A DNA stretch of 64,000 nucleotides from Phycicoccus sp. Soil802. GTDB taxonomy: Bacteria > Actinomycetota > Actinomycetes > Actinomycetales > Dermatophilaceae. The stretch is from positions 248,001 to 312,000 of the forward strand of contig NZ_LMSS01000003.1 of the NCBI RefSeq assembly GCF_001429605.1, given 5' to 3'. Shown piece after piece: positions 54,939 to 62,749 of the stretch (its first letter is position 1; each line of letters starts with the position of its first letter). The notes under the pieces were generated by a model. It was given only the letters and a program-made list of their open reading frames with translations. It searched no databases and was not told the DNA's origin. The position numbers were made by a program, and so were the translations under genes.

Positions 54939-56478
54939 TGCTCCTCCTTGGTCGTGTACTCCGCCGTTGCTGGGACTTCCATTGCGCGTACTCGCGTGCT
55001 CGGGCGGCCGCTGCCTTGGCCAGGGCGGCGTCACCCGCTGTTTCCCACCCCACGCCGGCGAAGCGCCAATCTCCGATGACAAGCGTGGTTTCGTCCTCGT
55101 CGTCGGCCATGAGCTCGGCTTCGAGCCCAGCCAGATCGACTCGCCTGCCTTCGCGGCGAGCAAGCGCGATGAGGGTCTGCGCGCGACGCCGCGCTCTGCG
55201 AAGTGCTCCGAGAGTGATGGAGTAGCGGCGGGACTTGGTCGCGAAGTGTCCACGGAAACCCAACATGTGGACCCAGTTGGCCATCCGTTCGTAGGCAACG
55301 TCGTGCTCGTCAAGGTCCGAGAGGTTGGCGGTGCTCTGCGCGCAGTCAGCGATGGCGGCCGCAACGGCTTGGATTCGCTGGAGGTGGGGGTTGCTACCGC
55401 CATCGGCGCTCTCCGTGGCCGACTTGGTGGCGTACTTGGCCAGGTAGCCGGCCACCTGCTCGGGTTGCAGAGCCCTTTCCGGGTCGTCCGTACGTCTGCT
55501 AGTTCGGACGCCTCGTGCGTCGACCTGTGATCCGAAACGCAGATCTCGCTCGAGGTTGTCGTCCAACGCTGATGGAGCGGTGAAGCTCACGGCTCGGGCC
55601 GCTTCCTCGATGAGCAGGGCCAACAGTGTCGGGTCGATGGAGGGCGGGCTCGGAGCAAAGCCGGCGTCGCGCTTGGGCCCATCGAGGCGTACGAGGGCGT
55701 GGAAGTGGACGATCCCACGCAGCTGGAACTCGGCGACTTTGGCGTACTGGAGCGTTGCGTGCTTGTTCAGGTCACGCGGCTTGACCCCCAACGTCTTGGC
55801 GATGAGCCGTCGCAGGGTGATCGTGAACCGTCGCCACAGCTCTGGAGCCCACCACTGCCAGACCACGTGGGAGGCGTAGTCGTAGCACTCCCAGCACAAG
55901 GGCTGGCCGAGACCTTGGTCAGTCGGCCGGTGCCGCAGCATGCAGGACATTGAGCGACCGTGCGGGCACTTCGACTTGGTCCCTGAGCGAGGGTGACATC
56001 GCCGTGAGCCGTCCCTCACGCCGTGAACGCTGCCGAATGATGGTGCGGTCAGCGTGGCGAAGACGAGAGGGTTCTCGGCGACCGTGTCCGGAACTCCTTT
56101 GCCGCCCGTGAGTCCGCAGCGGATGAGGTGAAAGGTGTCGGCTGCGTAGACGCGCGAGCAGGAGGGGCATACGTCGGCACGGCGGTTGCCGCAGCGGAGG
56201 TGGAGCACCCCGAACGCTTCATCCAGGGTGCTGAAGGTCTGAAGGGGTTGACCGGTGTCTCGATCGAACGAAGTGCTGCTCCCGCGAACCCGGATCGGGT
56301 TGGTGCAGTAGCCGACCCGAGCTGCCGTGCTCGCCCAGGCGTCGAAGGACCGGTTCGTCAGCCGACGGACGATGTGCTGCTCCTCGGCGACCGACAAGCC
56401 GTTGAGGTCGAGCGCGGCACCATCGCCGTGGCCGGGAAACCGTTCCCTGCCACGTCGTGAGGCCGGGTAGCGATCCAT
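54922..56478 (-). CDS. RepSA-like rolling-circle replication initiator
   Basis: A 518-residue replication initiator of the pSAM2 RepSA type. Cysteines at about 96, 104, 107 and 121, and at 195 and 198, suggest zinc ribbons. The metal-binding HUH-type motif is in GIVHFHALVRLD (His 258, His 260), and the nicking tyrosines are probably in YLAKYATK (345-352). Its start overlaps the WhiB stop by one base. This gene lets the element replicate autonomously after excision. Confidence 0.88.
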   Translation of the reverse strand: MDRYPASRRGRERFPGHGDGAALDLNGLSVAEEQHIVRRLTNRSFDAWASTAARVGYCTNPIRVRGSSTSFDRDTGQPLQTFSTLDEAFGVLHLRCGNRRADVCPSCSRVYAADTFHLIRCGLTGGKGVPDTVAENPLVFATLTAPSFGSVHGVRDGSRRCHPRSGTKSKCPHGRSMSCMLRHRPTDQGLGQPLCWECYDYASHVVWQWWAPELWRRFTITLRRLIAKTLGVKPRDLNKHATLQYAKVAEFQLRGIVHFHALVRLDGPKRDAGFAPSPPSIDPTLLALLIEEAARAVSFTAPSALDDNLERDLRFGSQVDARGVRTSRRTDDPERALQPEQVAGYLAKYATKSATESADGGSNPHLQRIQAVAAAIADCAQSTANLSDLDEHDVAYERMANWVHMLGFRGHFATKSRRYSITLGALRRARRRAQTLIALARREGRRVDLAGLEAELMADDEDETTLVIGDWRFAGVGWETAGDAALAKAAAARAREYAQWKSQQRRSTRPRRSNVHAT

Positions 56479-56858
56479 CAGGCAACCCTGGGGTCCCGGT
56501 GCTCGAGCACGTCGTCAAGGACCGCCCCGAGGCGTTCTCCAGAGGCAAGCCTCAGGAGCAAGGGCCGGCGCTTGCATGCGGGGACCCCTCCCCACACTCC
56601 GAACTCCTCGGCATACACCAGGGACGCGGCGAGACAGGTGCGCCGGACCGGACACGTCTCGCAGATCGTTTCGGCGCGACGAGTCTTGGGGCTGTTGGCG
56701 TCCTCGAACCACAGCCACGAGGAACTGCCGGCGCAAGAACCCTGCGGCTGCCAGCGACTCGCGTCGAGCTCACGGACTGAGAACTCCGGGCCCAGGTCGA
56801 TCCACGGCATTGGGCGTCCGTAACCAACATCTGGGTTTGATCTCGGCGTTCGACTCAT
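56478..56858 (-). CDS. WhiB-family iron-sulfur transcription factor
   Basis: A 126-residue protein with the four cluster-binding cysteines at positions 42, 66, 69 and 75 (QGSC, CETCPVRRTC) and the GVWGG turn at 87-91, followed by a basic tail (CKRRPLLLR). WhiB proteins bind a 4Fe-4S cluster and usually the principal sigma factor. A gene of this family between rep and tra in a coupled operon suggests the element senses redox or physiological state (inference). Confidence 0.9.
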   Translation of the reverse strand: MSRTPRSNPDVGYGRPMPWIDLGPEFSVRELDASRWQPQGSCAGSSSWLWFEDANSPKTRRAETICETCPVRRTCLAASLVYAEEFGVWGGVPACKRRPLLLRLASGERLGAVLDDVLEHRDPRVA

Positions 56859-58303
56859 GCGACTTCTCCTCCCTCGACGGCCGCGACGGCAGCCAAACGG
56901 ACCGGTGTGGGTCTAGGCCAACTGGTGGCGAGTTCGGCGATGTCCGCGTCGGTCAGGTACGACGCGCGCACCCGCCGTTGAGCACGGGTTCCCTCCACCC
57001 GCACGTACGCGACTCCCGGAGTCAGCTCGCTGATGTGATCGGCGGTTGCACCGAGGTCTCGAGCGCCGTCTCCCAGGACCATGTCGACCTGAATCGGGTT
57101 GTCCAAGCGCATGGCAATCCGGGTGGGGAACAGGTCCCGCCAGACGACGACGTCCTTGCCGGGATCTTGAACGGCTGCCAGCACCGTGATGCCGCAGGCT
57201 CGGCCTTGCGTGAGGAGAAGTCCGAGCGCCTGCTCGATGCGTCGAACGATGGCGCGCTCAGCGAAGGCCGTCAATGTGGCCAGCTCGTCGACGAGGAGGA
57301 GAATGTGGGGCGATGCCGGAGTTGCAGCGTGGGTGCGCACCCCCAGCTCCGCCAACTCCCTCGCCCGGACGTCCTTGAGGGTCACGAGGTGTTCCAGTGC
57401 CAGGCACATCTGCTCGGCGCTGCCGTCTTCGAAACGCGCGAACAGAGGGAGTCCAGGACGCAGTTCCATGCCGCCCTTGGGGTCGATGGCCCAGACCTGC
57501 AATGACCCGGCCGCGATCGCAGGGGCTGTGCCGTTGAGGAGGGACCAAAGTACGGATCCCTTACCGGCGCCCGTTGCCCCCGCGACTAGTACATGGGTGC
57601 CGAGCAAGCGCAGGTACCAAACCTCCCCGTCCTCGTGTCGACCTACTGCGACGGCCGCCAGGTCGACCTGCCCCTCGGGTGCCGAAGGACGGATCACCGG
57701 TGCAAGCACATCCCGGCGGTGCAACTCGAGGAAGACTCGGCCCGGGCGGTCCTCAACGACTCTTGCTTCTCGACACCTAAGGGCATGCGCGAGGCCATCG
57801 CACTGTGCAGCCACGTGCGAGGGGGTGAGCCCAGCGGGGAGGCTGAGCTGCAGGGTGTGCACTCCCGCCCTCGTGACGCGGACCCGCCGGATCCTCGGCA
57901 GCCGAGACTGGGCTGCGCGGTGGCGGTTGAACTGGTGGTCATAGGCAACCAGTCCGTTGCGTGACGCGGCCTTGGCCCATCTTGAGCGGTACCAAGGTGC
58001 GGCGGCGACCGAGGCGAGTCGCGGGTGCGCGATGTTGGCGAATGACCTCGGCGCCGCGAGTCGCCACGTGATCAGCGCCAGCAGGACTCCGATTGCCGTC
58101 CAGATGAGGAACCGCGATCCCAGAACGTATCCCTCGGTTGCGAGCCCCACGGCGATGATCGCCGGCACTGGGTTTCGGGTTGCAGCGAGGAGGATGGCGC
58201 CGATGGCGCGAACGAGCGCCCAGCCGAGTCGGACGATCGCCTCGAGAACGATCGACAGAGGATCGTCACTGTCGAACATGGGACGAGAGGGGGAGTGATC
58301 CAT
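56855..58303 (-). CDS. FtsK/SpoIIIE-type DNA transfer ATPase (TraSA/TraB-like)
   Basis: Moves double-stranded DNA between mycelial or paired cells. It has 482 residues from ATG 58303. Two N-terminal membrane segments (about residues 45-80) precede the FtsK domain, with Walker A GATGAGKGS at 242-250, IDPKGGMEL, and Walker B HILLLVDELATL. ATGA overlap couples it to whiB. This single-protein transfer system is the hallmark of AICEs and differs from type IV secretion. Confidence 0.9.
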   Translation of the reverse strand: MDHSPSRPMFDSDDPLSIVLEAIVRLGWALVRAIGAILLAATRNPVPAIIAVGLATEGYVLGSRFLIWTAIGVLLALITWRLAAPRSFANIAHPRLASVAAAPWYRSRWAKAASRNGLVAYDHQFNRHRAAQSRLPRIRRVRVTRAGVHTLQLSLPAGLTPSHVAAQCDGLAHALRCREARVVEDRPGRVFLELHRRDVLAPVIRPSAPEGQVDLAAVAVGRHEDGEVWYLRLLGTHVLVAGATGAGKGSVLWSLLNGTAPAIAAGSLQVWAIDPKGGMELRPGLPLFARFEDGSAEQMCLALEHLVTLKDVRARELAELGVRTHAATPASPHILLLVDELATLTAFAERAIVRRIEQALGLLLTQGRACGITVLAAVQDPGKDVVVWRDLFPTRIAMRLDNPIQVDMVLGDGARDLGATADHISELTPGVAYVRVEGTRAQRRVRASYLTDADIAELATSWPRPTPVRLAAVAAVEGGEVA

Positions 58304-58304
58304 G

Positions 58305-58556
58305 TCAGGACCCCGCGCCCGCGACACTCGCCACCGCGTTGCCGATGAGCATGGCGGCCTCGCCCATGTGACGCTCGACCTGAAGGAGGTGTTCGTCGAG
58401 GTCTCGATCGGGGCAGCTGTGGAGCTGATCCCTCAGCCTGGACTGCCGACCGTAGAGATCTTCCTGCTCGCGCCACAGCGACTGAAGCCGCCGATGTACC
58501 TCGTCGGGCGCGACTCCGACCGCATTGGACCACTGCCTCGCCTGCCCGCCGCGCAC
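58305..58556 (-). CDS. Small element protein A
   Basis: An 83-residue helical protein of unknown function (VHRRLQSLWREQEDLYGRQSRLRDQLHSCPDRDLDEHLLQVERHMGEAAMLIG). GTG start 1 base after the upstream stop; stop 1 base before the tra ATG. Position matches the small spd-like genes of AICEs, but similarity was not recognised. Confidence 0.7.
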   Translation of the reverse strand: MRGGQARQWSNAVGVAPDEVHRRLQSLWREQEDLYGRQSRLRDQLHSCPDRDLDEHLLQVERHMGEAAMLIGNAVASVAGAGS

Positions 58557-58557
58557 C

Positions 58558-58806
58558 TCACCTCTCCCTTCTCATGTCGGAGAGCGCCTCGGTCAGCCGG
58601 TCCCCCGCTGCACCGAGGGCACGACTGGCGGAGCTGATCGAGGCGAGCATTCCTTCGTCTGGAGCATCGGAGAGGCTCACGCGCAGCTTCGTCAGTTCCG
58701 CGTGAAGCTCCTCCACAAGACGGACCCGTGACGAGAGTGCCCATGGCAGCTCAAGTTCCCCAACGCCGAGGGCTTCCGCCCACGCAACCATGTCGATGGG
58801 GCGCAC
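58558..58806 (-). CDS. Small element protein B
   Basis: An 82-residue acidic helical protein (AEALGVGELELPWALSSRVRLVEELHAELTKLRVSL...). GTG start 1 base after the stop of the Pra-like gene. Function unknown; part of the coupled operon. Confidence 0.7.
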   Translation of the reverse strand: MRPIDMVAWAEALGVGELELPWALSSRVRLVEELHAELTKLRVSLSDAPDEGMLASISSASRALGAAGDRLTEALSDMRRER

Positions 58807-58807
58807 G

Positions 58808-59233
58808 TCAGGCAGCCTTAGTCGGGCTCTGCTGGGCTGTGGAGCCGGACTTCACCGGTCCCATTGCGTCTGCGCGGTAGGACCAAGCGATTCGCGAGAA
58901 GTCCTCGTTGACCTTCTCGACGTAGGGGAGGGCGGACAGGCCGTGGAACATCACGGGAGTGATGGGTCCGCCGCTCTCGTTGGCCGGCGGCACTGGCTGG
59001 ACTTTGGCCAGGAACTTCACCGTGACGGTCCGTGCATTCTTTGACGCGTCCGGATCCAGGTCGAGCACGTCGACCTGCCAGATCGGGAGGCCCGAGTCGA
59101 CGTCAACCTGCTGCACCTTGTTCTCCCGTGTCGACCGCTCGAAGTCCGAAACCGGGGTCACGGGCGAGACGATGAAGGCCCCGTGGGGGAACACCTCGTC
59201 GTGGGAGATCTTGAAGCGCTTCGCGATGGCCAT
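58808..59233 (-). CDS. Pra-like activator of element replication, integration and excision
   Basis: A 141-residue protein from ATG 59233, with GGAAGGAACG just upstream. Its sequence (FPHGAFIVSPVTPVSDFERSTRENKVQQVDVDSGLPIWQVDVLDLDPDASKNARTVTVKFLAKVQPVPP, then PVMFHGLSALPYV and RIAWSYRADAM) follows the pattern of actinomycete element proteins annotated as replication, integration and excision activators. It is the first gene of the operon behind two operators. The assignment rests on remembered family pattern, not a search. Confidence 0.7.
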   Translation of the reverse strand: MAIAKRFKISHDEVFPHGAFIVSPVTPVSDFERSTRENKVQQVDVDSGLPIWQVDVLDLDPDASKNARTVTVKFLAKVQPVPPANESGGPITPVMFHGLSALPYVEKVNEDFSRIAWSYRADAMGPVKSGSTAQQSPTKAA

Positions 59234-59266
59234 GATCGTTCCTTCCGTATTCGCAAACAGCGCCTT

Positions 59267-59305
59267 ATGCACTGCTGCATGACTTTACTATGCATTAGTG
59301 CATAG
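59267..59305. promoter_or_regulatory. Paired palindromic operators at the Pra operon promoter
   Basis: ATGCA-CTGC-TGCAT (59267-59280) and CTATGCA-TTAG-TGCATAG (59288-59305) are both perfect inverted repeats with 4-bp spacers; centres are 23 bp apart. They lie in an AT-rich stretch before the Pra-like gene and just before a small plus-strand frame. In pSAM2 the pra promoter is repressed by KorSA; no such repressor gene is visible here. Confidence 0.75.
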
Positions 59306-59308
59306 GAC

Positions 59309-59569
59309 ATGTCCACCCTTTGTGCCTTGCACTGCAGCCGATGGCCAGATCAGCCACAGCGGCGGCGGTGGTCCCAGGCGAACTCACCAGCTGCCGAGCT
59401 GGAGGGCGACTTGCTGCCGTGGGCTGACCGCAAACAGCTGAAGGCGATCCAGAAACGCGTACGCCACTACCACCAACTGTTCGCCGGTTGGTGGGAGAAG
59501 AACCACGGACAGTCGTCACCTTGCTCGCGTGAGACGGCGTCTGGGCGAGACGGACGCGGCGCGCTGTGA
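59309..59569 (+). CDS. Possible small gene divergent from the Pra operon
   Basis: An 86-residue frame with a protein-like centre (ELEGDLLPWADRKQLKAIQKRVRHYHQLFAGWWEKNHGQ) and plausible codon use there; its ends look random. TAGGAC precedes the ATG by few bases. It lies in the otherwise gene-free 59234-59752 interval and could be a small divergent regulator or a gene remnant. Confidence 0.35.
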   Translation: MSTLCALHCSRWPDQPQRRRWSQANSPAAELEGDLLPWADRKQLKAIQKRVRHYHQLFAGWWEKNHGQSSPCSRETASGRDGRGAL

Positions 59570-59687
59570 CGCACCTTCCGAGGAGTTCTGACGGCGCCGC
59601 GGCCGCGACGTGCTGTAAGAGGGATCCTCAAGGCGGGAATGCTCCGGTACGCGTCTTGAACTCGAGGAGTCCACGCCCGCCCTTCCC

Positions 59688-59738
59688 TTGACTCATCCGT
59701 GGACAGCATTCACACTAGCAATGTGAACGTCATTCACA
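59688..59738 (+). promoter_or_regulatory. Promoter and TTCACA/TGTGAA operator array before parA
   Basis: TTGACT at 59688-59693 resembles a -35 element. Over the expected -10 position lie three alternating half sites: TTCACA (59709), TGTGAA (59722) and TTCACA (59733), forming two overlapping inverted repeats. They probably bind the HTH of the downstream HTH-ParA protein, giving autoregulation, or serve as a centromere. Confidence 0.6.
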
Positions 59739-59752
59739 GATCAGGAGGGGCA

Positions 59753-60796
59753 GTGGAAACCGAGCTTGTCGGGCTCTACGAGGTGGCGGAGATGGCCCGG
59801 GTGAGCCGGACCGTCGTGTCGAACTGGCGGGCCCGCGACCCCGTGTTCCCCGCGCCGGTGGCCGACCTGAAGTCGGGTCCAGTTTTCAACGCCGAGCAGG
59901 TGCAGCGGTACCTCAAGAGACGAAGGAAAGGTTCTATGGCGCACGTTATCTCGACAATCAACCTCAAGGGGGGAGTCGGCAAGACCACCATCACGATGGC
60001 CTTGGCGGAGATCCTGTCCGGCGAGTTCCGCAAGTCAGTCCTTGTGGTGGATCTGGACCCCCAGACCAACTTGACCACCGCAATGATCGGTGAGAAAGCC
60101 TGGCTCAAGCTGAATGCCAATGGTCACACCCTCGCGACACTGTTTGAGGACGCACTGCGACCTGCCCACGAACCGGCAGAATTCGACCTCGACCTCACTC
60201 GGCAAAAGAACGCGTCTTCGGTGAGCGACGTGCGCCGGCTCGACCTGCTGCCGGGCTCGCTGGACCTCATCGCGGTCCAGGACCGGCTGGGCACCATGTC
60301 CTCCGGCCGCTTCCACTCAGCGACCCCCACCGCTCTGCTCCGGCGAGCGGTCAGCCCGATCATTGACGAGTACGACTACGTCCTAATCGACTGCCCGCCC
60401 AACCTCGGTCTGGTCACCCTTAACGGCCTGCGGATGTCCGATGGCTACATCATTCCGACGATCCCGGACGTGATGTCGACCTACGGCATTGACCAGATCC
60501 AGCGACATATCGCGGAGTTTGCCGACGACATCGACCAGACGATAGCCGAGCTCGGGATCATCGTCTCGAAATTCCAGGCCAACTCCACCGTGCACGTCAA
60601 CACGGTGAACCGTCTGCGCCGGAAGAAGGCGTATCCGCCGGTCTTTTCGACGGTTATCCCGCAGTCGAACGCTATCGCCGAGGCCGCCGACTCCGTCAAA
60701 CGAGGAACTCTCCGCCAGAAGTGGGGCTACCAGGGCCAGTTCAACGCATTGCTCGACCTCACCAAGGAGTTCAAGGCAGCAGTGGAGGCAGCATGA
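59753..60796 (+). CDS. HTH-ParA fusion partition/regulatory ATPase
   Basis: A 347-residue protein from GTG 59753 (AGGAGGGG upstream). Residues 1-58 form a MerR/excisionase-like HTH (LVGLYEVAEMARVSRTVVSNWRARDPVFPAPV, AEQVQRYLKRRRKG). Residues 62-347 form a complete ParA ATPase with deviant Walker A LKGGVGKTT (72-79), VLVVDLDPQTNLT and VLIDCPPNLG. An internal ATG at 59936 (residue 62) has its own AAGGAAAGG ribosome site 5 bp upstream, so ParA alone may also be made. It should stabilise the element or regulate it. Confidence 0.9.
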   Translation: METELVGLYEVAEMARVSRTVVSNWRARDPVFPAPVADLKSGPVFNAEQVQRYLKRRRKGSMAHVISTINLKGGVGKTTITMALAEILSGEFRKSVLVVDLDPQTNLTTAMIGEKAWLKLNANGHTLATLFEDALRPAHEPAEFDLDLTRQKNASSVSDVRRLDLLPGSLDLIAVQDRLGTMSSGRFHSATPTALLRRAVSPIIDEYDYVLIDCPPNLGLVTLNGLRMSDGYIIPTIPDVMSTYGIDQIQRHIAEFADDIDQTIAELGIIVSKFQANSTVHVNTVNRLRRKKAYPPVFSTVIPQSNAIAEAADSVKRGTLRQKWGYQGQFNALLDLTKEFKAAVEAA

Positions 60797-61377
60797 GCCC
60801 CGCTCGGAAACGCAACGTGCATCCGACGGCGAAGGACGTGACCTCGCATGTTGCCGCAGCCGGACAGTCACTGCTCCACCTCGCCGCCCGAGACCAGGTC
60901 CTCGCCGGCCAGTTCTCGCGTCTGGTTCAGGCCGTGGCGGACGAGGCTGCCCGCTCCCCCCGCTTCGCGCGCGCTCTCGCAGCCGCCGTGGCCCCGGACG
61001 CTCAGACCGGCAACGGCAGCGATGGGGGGACTGACCCGCTTGAAGTGCGCGGCGACGAGAACCCACCGAAGCAGCGCAGCGTGCGCAGCCCTACCCGGGC
61101 GGCACGATCGGGGCGTCGAAGCCCCGGGCCACTCGACCCGTTCGCCGTCTACGCGGACACGGGCGAGAGTGGGCTGAGACAGGCGCTGGCCACGCTCGAC
61201 CTAGAGCAGCTGCGCGACGTAGTCGCCGAGCACGGCATGGACCATGACCGCCTCGCCATGAAGTGGAAGAGCCCCGGCAGAGTGATCGGACGCATCGTTG
61301 AGCGGGTGGAGGCCGTGTCAAGCAAGGGCTTTGCTTTCCGAAGTGGCGCCGAGGACTCGCCAGAAGGGAGCGGATAA
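60793..61377 (+). CDS. ParA-coupled partner protein
   Basis: A 194-residue protein whose ATG overlaps the parA stop (ATGA). The N-terminal part is basic and helical; a disordered middle (about 70-110) is rich in Arg, Ser and Pro. The C-terminal 65 residues (LRQALATLDLEQLRDVVAEHGMDHDRLAMKWKSPGRVIGRIVERVEAVSSKGFAF) form a compact domain that I associate with ParA-linked genes in actinobacterial plasmids and islands. It occupies the ParB position but lacks a recognisable ParB motif. Confidence 0.75.
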   Translation: MSPARKRNVHPTAKDVTSHVAAAGQSLLHLAARDQVLAGQFSRLVQAVADEAARSPRFARALAAAVAPDAQTGNGSDGGTDPLEVRGDENPPKQRSVRSPTRAARSGRRSPGPLDPFAVYADTGESGLRQALATLDLEQLRDVVAEHGMDHDRLAMKWKSPGRVIGRIVERVEAVSSKGFAFRSGAEDSPEGSG

Positions 61378-61464
61378 GCCAGGTCCCGCTTCGCGGCGGC
61401 GCGCGCCGGCGGGGAATCCGCCAAGCGGAAGACGGCCGTCGGTCGCCAGCCATAACATCGACGC

Positions 61465-62202
61465 ATGGGAGCACCGATGCCAGCCAGCGCGTTTCCGACG
61501 ATCGTTCAGCCGAACTTGATTCTGCCATTGGACATCCAGGCACGCATCGACGCTGGTGAGCTGTACCGAATTGGAGGCGTCGTCCGCGACATCGCGACCA
61601 AGCAGATCGCGGCTCTTCTGGACGAGGCGCCCGATCTCGAGTTGGTTGCCGAGGATGTAGGCAAGAAACTCTTGAAGGTGAGCCTCCCTAAGTTCGAGGT
61701 GTCGAAGCTAAACCTCTCGCAGGTTGACCTGAAGAAGGCTGGCGGTGTTGTTGCGGGCGCGGCGCTCCTCGGCATCGGCATCTCCTGGGGCTACGCCAAG
61801 TGGAGGCGGGCTGCCAAGTGGGCAGTCCCGGGTGACGTCAAAGCCGAAGAACTGGTCGTGGCGTCCGTTGAGGTGCCGGAGTCCATGACCAACTTCGGGA
61901 GGTCGCTTGAGGCGTACCTGACCGCCGCTCGCGAAGCTCGTTTGAGTCCGGAGATCATCGAGCAACTTGCTTCCGATCTGACTGCGGTTCAGGCGTATTC
62001 GGAGGAGGGTAACGCCGTCTCGTTCACGCTCGACGAGCTGCTGCCGTTCTTCGAGGTCGTGACGGCCCACACGCTGAACCTGGCCACGGCCTACTCGGTC
62101 GAGCTAGATGACCTGGACGATCAGGATTCCGACGAGGGAGTCGTCCTTAACCTGCGCCGGCACCTCGAAACCCAAAGGCAGATCCTCGCTAACGTCGCGT
62201 GA
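61465..62202 (+). CDS. Hypothetical single-span protein of the element
   Basis: A 245-residue protein of unknown function. It has a hydrophobic stretch at about residues 92-110 (GGVVAGAALLGIGISWGYAKWRR), an N-terminal domain before it with repeated amphipathic strands (LLKVSLPKFEVSKLNLSQVDLKK), and a helical C-terminal half. Codon use is less GC-rich than the chromosome. It is likely cargo. Confidence 0.7.
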   Translation: MGAPMPASAFPTIVQPNLILPLDIQARIDAGELYRIGGVVRDIATKQIAALLDEAPDLELVAEDVGKKLLKVSLPKFEVSKLNLSQVDLKKAGGVVAGAALLGIGISWGYAKWRRAAKWAVPGDVKAEELVVASVEVPESMTNFGRSLEAYLTAAREARLSPEIIEQLASDLTAVQAYSEEGNAVSFTLDELLPFFEVVTAHTLNLATAYSVELDDLDDQDSDEGVVLNLRRHLETQRQILANVA

Positions 62203-62465
62203 GACTGCTCCCCACGTGGACGGTCGACACTTTGCACAGCGTATCGACCCCCCGGCTCGGCGCGGTGCGTCCTGCTGGCTGGCGGAAAAACTCATCATGA
62301 CTGCACGCACCTGAAGGCTGGCCATCTCAGGACGTTGGCGGCTAACCTTCTCATGTCAGACGGAGACATACATGCTCCGAATCGGGCCGAGCGCCTTCAG
62401 TCGCGAACCCACAGTGCCGGGCTGGATGTGAGCCAGCTGAGCACGCGCCTTGAGGAACGGTCGCG

Positions 62466-62678
62466 GTGCTCAATTGCTCGAAGAAGTCCTATCCAAGCCA
62501 GTGGACCGCGGAACGTGCCTTACACGCGATCCAAGAGTCCTGCCGGTCACGTGATCGGCGGGCTCCGACGGGGTCCTACTGGTGCAGCTCCTGCAGAGCT
62601 TGGCACTTGACCTCAAAGTCGAAGAGCCGCACTCCGCCCTGGCGCAAGGCAAGACGAGCTCCGGGCCTCCTGGGTTGA
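62466..62678 (+). CDS. Small zinc-ribbon protein
   Basis: A 70-residue protein from a GTG: CSKKSYPSQWTAERALHAIQ, then YWCSSCRAWHLTSKSKSRTP. The spacing C...K..Y...A..A...Y.C..C..WHLTS is a pattern seen in many small phage and plasmid proteins of actinobacteria, with cysteines and histidine likely binding zinc. GAGGAA precedes the start. The 263 bp between this and the preceding gene hold no convincing gene. Confidence 0.65.
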   Translation: MLNCSKKSYPSQWTAERALHAIQESCRSRDRRAPTGSYWCSSCRAWHLTSKSKSRTPPWRKARRAPGLLG

Positions 62679-62749
62679 GCAGTCGCGCCGGCCGGCGGAT
62701 CAGCCCCTCGGTGGTTTGCCATCGGCAGGAAAGGCAAATGCCGAGTCGG

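Noticed and set aside
54750-54982. Extended integrase N-terminus reading through the excisionase gene
   Set aside because: The extension has no domain pattern and covers the well-supported excisionase frame; GTG 54748 gives a normal integrase.
62335-62610. A 91-codon frame starting before the zinc-ribbon gene
   Set aside because: It overlaps the better supported gene at 62466 in another frame and its second half has no protein-like pattern.
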